Shown piece by piece: positions 6,462-13,286 of a stretch of 13,434 nt of DNA (the first letter of the stretch is position 1; the number at the start of each line of letters is the position of its first letter). The stretch is from an uncultured Verrucomicrobia subdivision 3 bacterium (lineage in GTDB: Bacteria > Verrucomicrobiota > Verrucomicrobiae > Limisphaerales > UBA11358). The notes below the pieces were generated by a model. It was given only the letters and a program-made list of their open reading frames with translations, was not told the origin of the DNA and did not search any database. The stretch spans positions 1 through 13,434 of the forward strand of contig CAIXPZ010000049.1 in the NCBI GenBank assembly GCA_903921455.1, written 5' to 3'. Both the position numbers and the translations under genes were made by a program.

Positions 6462-7685
6462 ATGCATGATGAACAAAAGGCAACCAATGGACTGAACCGC
6501 CGGGACTTCATCCGGGTCGGGGCCACCGGGGCCACGGGCATCGCGCTCGCCAGCATGGGGGCGCTGAATATCTCCGCGGCTGAGACCACGGCCCAGTTGC
6601 CGCGCCGGCGTTACGGGCGGACCGGCCTGCAGATCAGCGCGCTGGTGGGAGCCTCCGACTGGAGTTCCGACGTGATCCCGCTGGCAGTCAAAGCCGGGGT
6701 CAACTACTGGCACAAGGCGCAGCGCTGGACGGCGGAGACGATGCCGGCGGCCATCAAAAGCCAGCCGCGGGAAGCATATCATCTGGAGATCACCGTCGAC
6801 CGGGTCGGCGGCGATCATATGAAGGGGCACATTGACGAGGAACAGCACTACCAATACGTGAAGCAAGCCGTCGCGCGCTCAGGTGTGGGCTATTTCGACG
6901 TATTCAAGTTCCATTTCGGCTACCACTCCATCAGCGAAGCCAAAACGGATCCCGGCGTAACCCGGGCCTATGAAAGGCTGAAAAAGGAGGGCCTGGTCAA
7001 GCACCTCGCCATTTCCCAGCATCATTACAACAATATTGGCGGCGACATGGCCTTCGACATTGTGCGTTACCTCATCGACCACTCGCCGTTCGAAGCGGCA
7101 CAATTCTTCTATACGTATGGCGATCGCCAGGAGATTCAAGACGTGCTTGCGCTGGCCAAGCAGAAAGACTTTGGCACCATCGCCATGAAGACCATGGGGG
7201 GCGTGGGCCGGGCGGCCACGGACAAAAAGTTTCAAGCCCTGCTGGCCGAGCCGAAGTTCAAGGACAGCACCCCCGGTGCTGCGATGGTGAAATGGCTGAT
7301 GTCCAACCCCAATCTCACGGCCGCGGTCATCAACACCAAGAACTTTGACATGCTGCAGGAAAACCTCGCCGCCGCCCGGGCGAGCACCTTGAGTTCCAGC
7401 GACCGCCATGCGCTCGGCCTGCTCGCAGCCTACAACAAGGGATTGACTTGCCTGTTGTGCGCCGACTGCGTCTCACACTGCCCGGAACACATCGCCATCG
7501 CCGACATCCTGCGCTACGAGCGGTATGCCCTGGATTACCATGAACTCTCGCGCGCCCGGGCTGAATACAAGACCCTGACCAAGGATGGCACCGCCTGCAT
7601 CGCTTGCGGCGACTGCATGCCCGCCTGCAAGGCGGATATCAATATCGTGGCGAAGCTCAAAGAAGTGCATCAATTGCTGGGCTAG
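6462..7685 (+). CDS. Tat-exported aldo/keto-reductase-like protein with a double [4Fe-4S] ferredoxin domain
   Basis: 407 aa from ATG 6462, chosen because AAAGG lies about 6 bp upstream and the Tat signal then sits at the N-terminus. NRRDFIRVG (RR at 13-14) followed by a hydrophobic stretch to about residue 42 marks export of a folded, cofactor-loaded protein. Residues about 48-300 are an aldo/keto reductase TIM barrel (RRRYGRTGLQISALV opening; GLVKHLAISQ and IAMKTMGG in the middle). The C-terminus has two CxxCxxCxxxC clusters (C330/C333/C336/C340 and C379/C382/C385/C389), as in bacterial ferredoxins. Odd: the canonical DTAxxY is HKAQRW and the TK lysine is absent, leaving only the His in KFHFG. 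Ordinary NAD(P)H aldehyde reduction is therefore doubtful, and an electron-transfer or altered redox role is more likely. Substrate unknown. Confidence 0.88.
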   Translation: MHDEQKATNGLNRRDFIRVGATGATGIALASMGALNISAAETTAQLPRRRYGRTGLQISALVGASDWSSDVIPLAVKAGVNYWHKAQRWTAETMPAAIKSQPREAYHLEITVDRVGGDHMKGHIDEEQHYQYVKQAVARSGVGYFDVFKFHFGYHSISEAKTDPGVTRAYERLKKEGLVKHLAISQHHYNNIGGDMAFDIVRYLIDHSPFEAAQFFYTYGDRQEIQDVLALAKQKDFGTIAMKTMGGVGRAATDKKFQALLAEPKFKDSTPGAAMVKWLMSNPNLTAAVINTKNFDMLQENLAAARASTLSSSDRHALGLLAAYNKGLTCLLCADCVSHCPEHIAIADILRYERYALDYHELSRARAEYKTLTKDGTACIACGDCMPACKADINIVAKLKEVHQLLG

Positions 7686-8422
7686 CGCCCCTAGCCAGCG
7701 TGCGCCCAGTGTCGATTGGCGAGAATGCTTAGACGACCTTACTCTGCGAGACGAACGTGCTCCGGACCTCATTTCGGGCAGAAAATGAGCCTCAATATGG
7801 GGCACAATTTACCTGTGAAATGGGACTGTCAAAAATTCACGTTTGGCTGTGAAAACATCAAAAAGCCAATGAATTCGACTATCATTTTACTGTCAAGAAT
7901 TTTGAATTTCACACTTGGGATGGCTTAAATAGCCAAACCGTTAAAGCATTAGCCCCAAATGTTAACGGTTCCAGTGTTCGTAAACTTTTATAAACTTCAA
8001 TTTTGCGCCCAGCAGTTGGACACTATTTAACATTTTGTTAAGATTTATGGCCAAAAAATTCAAAAATGAAGGACATATCATATTTGCAAGTAATTGATAA
8101 TCAGCGGCTCTGCCAAATGCCTCATTGCATTTCATTAGAAATGGGGCGTTTTTCGCATGGAAAATATAGCCTGAAAAATTTGTTTTTTGCGGATTTTAAT
8201 TTCGGAAGTGGAGCGCATATTTTTTTAGAATTCCGAACTTTTTTTCAGAACTGTTTGACCCCGGCTTCAAAGACAGTCGAAATAATCACGTTTTTTGTTC
8301 ATTTCTAGGGTCATTGCTGGAAAAAGAAGCGTGTGCAAATTTGCGCCTAATTTTCGCGCCGAAGCGGTTGGGCTGGAGTAAAAAACGATCCATTGTCTCC
8401 CGGCGGGGGTTCAATTGACTTC
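7686..8422. other. AT-rich intergenic region without a convincing gene
   Basis: About 740 bp between the aldo/keto-reductase-like and cytochrome genes. Just after the stop, GGCTAG-CGCCC-CTAGCC can form a 6-bp stem without a T-run. Further on there is an inverted-repeat pair (7921-7970, listed separately) and a palindrome GCAAATTTGC at 8335-8344. An 80-codon open frame at 8066-8308 is low-complexity and Phe-rich and is not called. The AT content suggests promoters, but none could be assigned. Confidence 0.6.
7921..7970. promoter_or_regulatory. tandem inverted repeats
   Basis: TGGCT-TAAAT-AGCCA (7921-7935) is followed by AACCGTTAA (7936-7944) and its exact complement TTAACGGTT (7962-7970), separated by 17 bp. 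It may be an operator or an RNA structure upstream of the cytochrome gene. Function is unknown; there is no T-run to support a terminator. Confidence 0.35.
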
Positions 8423-9445
8423 ATGGCCGGTGCTTTTGCATCATTCCACGTGCGAAGCAAGCCACCGCTACGATACTGGCCCGTCTGGGCGATGGTGTTG
8501 GCTTATGGGCTGTTGGCGCTGAACGCGTTCGCCTCCAACATCCCGGGGTCGGATTATACGGGCTACGTTGGTGCAGCAAGCTGCCGGGGCTGTCATCCAG
8601 TGGAATATCAGCGCTGGGCTCAATCGGCGCATGGACTGGCTGAACGGTCCCTGCGGATGACCACGGATCAAATGGCGTTTGTGCCACCCCGCTCCCTCCA
8701 GCATGGCACCGAAACCGCCACGGTCAGGACCAACGGCGCCGGGTTCCAAATCGTCACCCTTGGCGTGGACGGCAACCGGCAGCCGTTCCAGATCGACCGG
8801 GTGATTGGTAATTCGCCGCTGGTCCAATTTCTGACGCCGTTTCCCGGTGGTCGCTACCAAGTGCAGGAAGCCTCTTACGACCCGAAATCCAACCAGTGGT
8901 TTTACGTCTATGGCGATGACCTCCGCAATCCTGGTGAATACGGGCATTGGACAGGTCGGGGCATGAACTGGAACTCCCAATGCGCCGAATGCCACAACAC
9001 CAGGCTCAAGAAGAACTACGACGCCGGCACGGACAGCTACCACACAACGATGGCGGAAATGGCCGTTAGCTGTGAAGCTTGTCATGGCCCCCTCCAAAAG
9101 CACCTGGACTGGCAGGCAAAGCATCCCAAATCCGCCAGCCACGATCCTACGGTCACGCCTTTGTCACCGGCTCGCACAATAGGCATGTGTGGGTCTTGTC
9201 ATTCGCGTAACACGGATTTAACGGGCAATTTCACCCCCGGCGATTCCTTTTACGACCATTATTCGCTTGAGATTCTCGATGGGGCCGGGCGCTGGTATCC
9301 TGACGGGCAAATCAAGGATGAGGATTATGAGTTTGCCTCGTTTCTCGGCAGCAAGATGTATCAGGCCGGGGTGACTTGCATTGATTGTCATACCCGCGAT
9401 GTGACCAAGCCACAACTCCTGGGCAATGCCCTATGTATGTGTTAA
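8423..9445 (+). pseudogene. multihaem cytochrome c, 3'-truncated
   Basis: A secreted c-type cytochrome for periplasmic electron transfer. ATG 8423 is preferred to the TTG at 8393; it gives a basic n-region and a hydrophobic core (YWPVWAMVLAYGLLALNAFA) ending near a signal peptidase site around residue 38. Five CxxCH haem motifs are visible: CRGCH 54-58, CAECH 187-191, CEACH 217-221, CGSCH 256-260 and CIDCH 319-323. The opening YVGAASCRGCHPVEYQRWAQSAH matches the large PVC-type multihaem proteins, often about 650-750 aa with C-terminal TPRs. Here the frame ends at GNALCMC and stop, within what should be a sixth CxxCH. The break coincides with the AAGTGCCGT repeat cluster, and no continuation is found to the right, so the 3' half was lost or displaced by an insertion. 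Confidence 0.85.
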
Positions 9446-9602
9446 GTGCCGCAGTGCCGTCGTAGGAAGTGCCGTGTTTTGGCCGAATTGAAATTGTAAC
9501 TCTGGTTGGGATTACGATCCCAGTGTGGCTGAAGTGCCGTCAGCGCCGTCCTCCTTTTCTCTCAATCCTTTTGAACCGAGTCCCGCCGTCCGGAAGTGCC
9601 GT
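9444..9602. repeat. AAGTGCCGT repeat cluster at the cytochrome breakpoint
   Basis: Copies: AAGTGCCG 9444-9451, AGTGCCGT 9453-9460, and AAGTGCCGT at 9467-9475, 9532-9540 and 9594-9602, all in the same orientation, plus degenerate CAGCGCCGTC (9541-9550) and CCGCCGTCCGG near 9584. The last two full copies are 62 bp apart and the preceding pair 65 bp. The array starts exactly where cytochrome coding sequence ends, so it is probably the left end of the inserted element and may hold binding sites for its recombinase or zinc-ribbon protein. No matching array was seen at the right side. Confidence 0.65.
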
Positions 9603-10252
9603 CAAAAAAAGCTCGACGAACCATTTCCGGTTCGGGCAGCAATGGGGATGTTCCATCTGCCTTTTCATTTTGTGCGCGACGACCAGGAGTTGAACGCACA
9701 GCTTTTTCCCTCAAGCAGTCGCCGTGTCCGCATTGCGGCTGCCTTGGCAGTTTGAACCGGCACAGCCGGGCATTGGGCAATGATCCCCAGGTCGCTGACG
9801 GAGAAACGTTCCGGGGTCAGCGGGTGTATTGTTCCAATCGCGGACAACGCGGCGGGTGCGGGCGCACTTTCGCCTTGTTCCTGGCGGATATTTTGCCACG
9901 CCATACGTTGACGGCTTCGCTGGTGTGGCCGTGGCTGGTCAAATTACTGGCCGGACTTTCCCTCAAGGCGGCGGCGGAAAAGCTGCGGCTGCCTTTTGCG
10001 CTGGAAACAGCCTATCGGTTGCGACGTGGTTTGCGGCACGGTTTTGGCTCCTATTATTTTGCCCTGATCAAGGATGAGAATCGTGTTGCCGCCGAGATGG
10101 GTAACAGCCCGGCGATGGTTCACCGTCATTATCGGGCAATGATTGGCAATGCCGACTGCGTGAAATTCTGGGCCATCAGCCCACCCGAAAAGGCCTCCGC
10201 ACCAACCACCATTCCCGCCACAACTCCGCATGAAAACTTTGCCGCCAACTGA
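9596..10252 (+). pseudogene. fusion of a zinc-ribbon protein to a tyrosine recombinase C-terminus
   Basis: 218 codons from a GTG at 9596, inside an AAGTGCCGT repeat; the true start is uncertain. The first two thirds hold a zinc ribbon, C44-x2-C47 (CPHC) and C79-x8-C88 (YCSNRGQRGGCGRTF), then a helical region WPWLVKLLAGLSLKAAAEKL, as in zinc-binding transposase-like proteins. From about residue 146 it changes: GLRHGFGSYYFA, then EMGNSPAMVHRHYRAM and FWAISP, which is the HxLRH-to-Tyr end of a tyrosine recombinase, with nucleophile-like Tyr179. This tail aligns with residues about 422-470 of the recombinase at 10661. It lacks the upstream Arg and Lys catalytic residues and so cannot act alone. 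The junction is near 10025-10040. Most simply this is a deletion product; an expressed DNA-binding chimera is possible because the frame is open throughout. Confidence 0.7.
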
Positions 10253-10364
10253 CATTGAATGCTCCGTTCTGAACACACCGGCCACTAGTTGTCAGTCGGC
10301 TTGGATTGAGTCCGGTCTGTCTCTTCACCGGCTTATAATCAAATTCACCCACAACCGGGTCGCC

Positions 10365-10386
10365 GATTTGACCAAAGATTTGTCCA
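10365..10386 (+). repeat. paired GATTTG[A/T]CC motif, copy 1
   Basis: GATTTGACC, 3 bp, GATTTGTCCA: a tandem half-site pair with a 12-bp period, near one helical turn. Duplicated 240 bp downstream; see copy 2. Confidence 0.6.
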
Positions 10387-10520
10387 AAATGGTTCATCTG
10401 CCGGCACGCGCCTTCGTTTGCCTGCATCCGGCTGCATCCTCAAAAACTCAATTATCTCCTTATTTGACGGGCATTTTAAGCACATCTCGTTGGAATATAA
10501 CATTATATATCGGCGGAAGG

Positions 10521-10664
10521 ATGTCGAGCCAGTCCTGTAATGATGATACCGGTCGCCCTCTCCGGCTTAACTTGATTTCATTGGGTTTTATTACTTCCGC
10601 AATGGATTTGACCGCGATTTGTCCAGTTCGCCGCCTAACTCAATTCCAAATTTCAGAATTATGA
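10521..10664 (+). CDS. possible 47-aa leader ORF overlapping the recombinase start
   Basis: ATG 10521 is preceded directly by GGAAGG and an AT-rich promoter-like stretch. The frame ends at TGA 10662-10664, overlapping the recombinase ATG 10661-10663 as ATGA, the classic arrangement for translational coupling. The 47-aa sequence (MSSQSCNDDTGRPLRLN...) matches nothing I recognise, and the Shine-Dalgarno-like run sits too close to the ATG. The longer frame from 10230 in the same phase is not supported. Confidence 0.2.
   Translation: MSSQSCNDDTGRPLRLNLISLGFITSAMDLTAICPVRRLTQFQISEL
10605..10625 (+). repeat. paired GATTTG[A/T]CC motif, copy 2
   Basis: GATTTGACC, 2 bp, GATTTGTCCA: the same order and same A/T difference between half sites as copy 1, with an 11-bp period. 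It ends 35 bp before the recombinase ATG, where a regulator or recombinase could bind to autoregulate. Confidence 0.6.
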
Positions 10665-12856
10665 AGAAAAACAATCGCACTCAAGCTGGGTCACAGACCG
10701 ATTCGAACGCCATCGTCTTCATTGAGGTTGAGGGCGTCAAGTTCATCACCGATGGGCGCTTCCGTTGTCCGGCGAAAAAGGAATCCTATTCGCTCCGGCC
10801 GTTCAAAAATCCTTCCGGCCAGACGGTGGTAAAACTGGACGGTTATCGTCCGGCACTTCCACAAACACAAACCGGCACTTTCAGTCTGGCTGACACCATG
10901 ATTGAGGTAGCGTCGGGAAAAACCGGGCTTCGGCGGGTGCGAGCAAATTTCGAATCTTTGAAAGCGGCCGACGCGGAACGTTCCCGGCTCATTTTAGAAG
11001 ATAGCAATTCGTCCACCACTTTGTCGCTGGTGTCCACGAGTCTGTCGGAGGGCGAGGTGCGTGCGGCCGAGGCCGCAAAACTAATCCTATCCGGACTGCC
11101 GGCCAAGGGCTGGAGCGGCCAGTCTTGGTCGCATCTCGATGCGGCCAACTTCGTGGCGAAAAATTTCCAGCCATGCCGCCGCCCCAAGCTGCTGGCCGAG
11201 GCGGTCGGAGAATTCAACCGCGCAGAGCATGCGTCCAATTTGAAATTCGCCACGCTTGAGGGCAAGGCCACCACGCTCAAGCGTCTAGTGAAATGTTGCC
11301 CGCCGGACATCCATGTGCATGAGGTGCCGGTGGAGGTGCTCAAGCAGTTGATCCATTCGGGCACCAAGCGCAAGACCTGGAAGAAAACCAAGAGCAACCT
11401 GAACACGTTTTTTGAATGGGCAGCCCACGAAGACCAAGCCTATGCCCCCGCCAATCCAATCAAAAGTATCCAGTTGCGGAAAAAGTATGATGACTATCGC
11501 GTGCCGAAAATTTTGACCAACGAGGAAGTTTTTGATCTGTTGTCCAAAGCTCAGGACTTTAAGGGTGGACGGCTTTTCCTGTTCTGTGTAGTGGGCATTG
11601 TGGTGGCGTTGCGGCCTGCTGAAATGGCGCGCGTTCAGGCCATGCGCAAGGTGCTCGGCCAGGAATCATTTCATTTTGGTGACACGCCGGACGAACAGCG
11701 CATCTCGGTCATCGGCAAGACCCGCCACCTGCGGCAGGCCGTCATTCCGCCAGAATTTGTCCCGCTGATAAAATCCTACGTTGACGCCGGCTATCCCATC
11801 ATCCCGCGAAATTTCGCCCATGACTGGACACTGTTGCGGGCACAGGCGGGTTTTCTGGGACGCCGCGACCTGCTGCCGGCGCATTTGTTTTCCGACAAGT
11901 TGCAGCCGTGGACAAGCGACGTGCTGCGCCATGTCGGCATCACCCACCAGCTTAACCGCACCCAGAATGAAACGGCCACGGCGCTCTGGGCCGGCGATTC
12001 GCCCGCGATGATTTTCCGGCATTACAAGGGCAAGGCCACCCGTGAAGACACCCGCCGGTTTTATGGCATCGCCGAAAGGTTGAAGTTGCCAGCGCTCGCG
12101 GAATTAAAGCAGGCCGGTGTGCCGGACCAAGCCACCGACAGCGAACTGATACGGTTCAAATGTCCGGTGGACAATCCCAACACTTTCTTTCTTGATGCGC
12201 AGGCGTTTCATCAGGCGCGAAAGGTGTTTCTGAAACGTTGTCCCGAGGCGGCGGCACCCGAATTCAAAGGGCCGCGCCGTGGCAAAGGCATGTGGTCCAA
12301 GCGGCGGATGTTGAAGCTGCCGAAGCAGCAGGATGAACTCATCCGCTTGGTCTGGGAAAATCCCCTGAGCGTCCTGGCTCAACAGTTCAAGGTGGCGAAG
12401 TCCACCTTGGCACTCGCCTTGCACGAAGCCGGGTTGCCGCCGCATTTGTTTCCGCCCAAAGGACACTGGCAGCAACGGTCAGCCGGCGGCCTCATTGTAT
12501 TACCAGATGAGGTGCAAAAGGTTTTTCCGAACGGCCTATCACCATCCGTCAAACCGGTGGGCCGACAAATCCGGCTCAAGCGTCCTGGCTTGGCCGTCTT
12601 CCTACGGATGGTCTGGGAGATGAAAGCGGATGATATCGCCAGCCAGCTTAAGTGGTCCAAGAGCACGGTGGAGCGCGAGATCCGGCGCTGGCATCTGCCC
12701 CGACCGGAGCCGGCCTATTGGCTCAAACCGATTGAACAACGCCAGCCGCCGGCAACCATCAAACAGTTGCTGGGTCTCGATTCGGTCGCGCTCAAGGCGG
12801 CGCTAGGAAAATCCGGCCAAACATCAAGGCATGAGCAATGCTTTGAACGAACCTAG
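10661..12856 (+). CDS. 731-aa tyrosine recombinase with two C-terminal HTH modules
   Basis: ATG 10661 is preferred to a TTG at 10619. Residues 1-100 resemble no domain I know; about 175-265 look like a SAM-like core-binding domain (KTKSNLNTFFEWA). The catalytic domain follows, with Arg318 in VALRPAEM, Lys353 in VIGKTRHLR, Arg423 in DVLRHVG and nucleophile Tyr455 in IFRHYKG. The usual first His of HxxR is Asp420 and the His of LGH is Asp (AGDSPAM); such substitutions appear to be a feature of this recombinase type, since the fused fragment at 10034-10252 has EMGNSPAM. After about 480 comes an added region with two HTH modules of similar design, VWENPLSVLAQQFKVAKS (about 565-583) and VWEMKADDIASQLKWSKS (about 651-668), the second ending in PRPEPAYWLKP. 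These probably bind element DNA. Its 3' end overlaps the small HTH gene by 26 bp. Confidence 0.88.
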   Translation: MKKNNRTQAGSQTDSNAIVFIEVEGVKFITDGRFRCPAKKESYSLRPFKNPSGQTVVKLDGYRPALPQTQTGTFSLADTMIEVASGKTGLRRVRANFESLKAADAERSRLILEDSNSSTTLSLVSTSLSEGEVRAAEAAKLILSGLPAKGWSGQSWSHLDAANFVAKNFQPCRRPKLLAEAVGEFNRAEHASNLKFATLEGKATTLKRLVKCCPPDIHVHEVPVEVLKQLIHSGTKRKTWKKTKSNLNTFFEWAAHEDQAYAPANPIKSIQLRKKYDDYRVPKILTNEEVFDLLSKAQDFKGGRLFLFCVVGIVVALRPAEMARVQAMRKVLGQESFHFGDTPDEQRISVIGKTRHLRQAVIPPEFVPLIKSYVDAGYPIIPRNFAHDWTLLRAQAGFLGRRDLLPAHLFSDKLQPWTSDVLRHVGITHQLNRTQNETATALWAGDSPAMIFRHYKGKATREDTRRFYGIAERLKLPALAELKQAGVPDQATDSELIRFKCPVDNPNTFFLDAQAFHQARKVFLKRCPEAAAPEFKGPRRGKGMWSKRRMLKLPKQQDELIRLVWENPLSVLAQQFKVAKSTLALALHEAGLPPHLFPPKGHWQQRSAGGLIVLPDEVQKVFPNGLSPSVKPVGRQIRLKRPGLAVFLRMVWEMKADDIASQLKWSKSTVEREIRRWHLPRPEPAYWLKPIEQRQPPATIKQLLGLDSVALKAALGKSGQTSRHEQCFERT

Positions 12857-13088
12857 ACCGGCCATTCCTAAATCGCAGGGGGAACAACTGGTGGATGCCA
12901 AAGGTCTGCTGTCCATGTTGTGGAACGAATCTTCCCGCCCCTCGTTGCGCTGGTTGCGGGAACAACAGGCGCGACGAACAATTCCGTTCATCAAAATTGG
13001 TGCACGCGTTTGGTTTCAACCCAGCGTGGTCATCGTGTCTCTCCGAGATAACTGGGGCGTAAAACACCGCCCGTTTTCCAAGTCTTAA
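12831..13088 (+). CDS. 85-aa excisionase-like HTH protein
   Basis: Starts at ATG 12831 inside the recombinase gene's last 26 bp, with AAGG just upstream, so translation is probably coupled. The order SLRWLREQQARRTIPFIKIGARVWFQPSVV (about 38-67) is the single-domain MerR/Xis-type DNA-binding fold: a helix, a positioning helix, then the beta-hairpin IPFIKIGARVWFQP. Small proteins of this type bend DNA or set recombination direction, or act as repressors, next to tyrosine recombinases. Being in one unit with the recombinase makes a recombination directionality factor the likeliest role. The name is by resemblance and overall layout. Confidence 0.75.
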   Translation: MSNALNEPRPAIPKSQGEQLVDAKGLLSMLWNESSRPSLRWLREQQARRTIPFIKIGARVWFQPSVVIVSLRDNWGVKHRPFSKS

Positions 13089-13286
13089 TTTTACCGGGAT
13101 TGGTGATTGCAGTAACTAACAGGGGTGCTTTTTTAGAAAATAGTCGCTAACCCCGCACGAACAGGCAGGAAAAAGCACGACTGGAAAAGGTCGGCGGCCC
13201 TGACGGAAATCAGCCGGCGAAAAAATGCCGGACTGTGGCATAACTGTTGCAAAAACTAACCACCCTCACAAACCCATTGTAAACAT
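13089..13286. other. intergenic region between the HTH gene and the right repeat
   Basis: No gene. A short stem CCGGC/GCCGG around GAAAAAAT lies near 13214-13231, without a following T-run. GGGGTGC followed by TTTTTT near 13123-13136 and GCTAACCCC near 13147 could pair imperfectly. No convincing terminator is identified. Confidence 0.45.

Larger units (their letters stand above)
10253..10660. other. 408-bp control region upstream of the recombinase
   Basis: No confident gene. It holds two copies of a paired motif (10365-10386 and 10605-10625) and an AT-rich stretch TATAACATTATATAT around 10496-10510 that could be a -10 region. A small open frame at 10521-10664 is listed at low confidence. 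Confidence 0.5.
9437..13088 (+). mobile_element. remnant and copy of a tyrosine-recombinase element inserted in the cytochrome gene
   Basis: Inferred unit: terminal-like repeat array, zinc-ribbon/recombinase fusion ORF, control region with paired motifs, full recombinase, small HTH protein. All coding parts are on the plus strand. The left limit is set by the cytochrome break; the right limit is not visible, since neither a matching terminal repeat nor the remaining cytochrome sequence is found after 13088. The fusion ORF shows that at least one deletion between two related elements has occurred, so the segment is a mosaic. Confidence 0.45.

Noticed and set aside
8066..8308. 80-codon open frame in the AT-rich gap
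   Set aside because: Phe- and Ile-rich low-complexity translation, no ribosome site, no recognisable motif; typical of chance frames in AT-rich DNA.
10230..10664. 144-codon frame between the fusion ORF and the recombinase
   Set aside because: It starts inside the fusion ORF in another phase and contains duplicated binding-like motifs and unlikely protein sequence; only its last 47 codons are kept as a low-confidence possibility.
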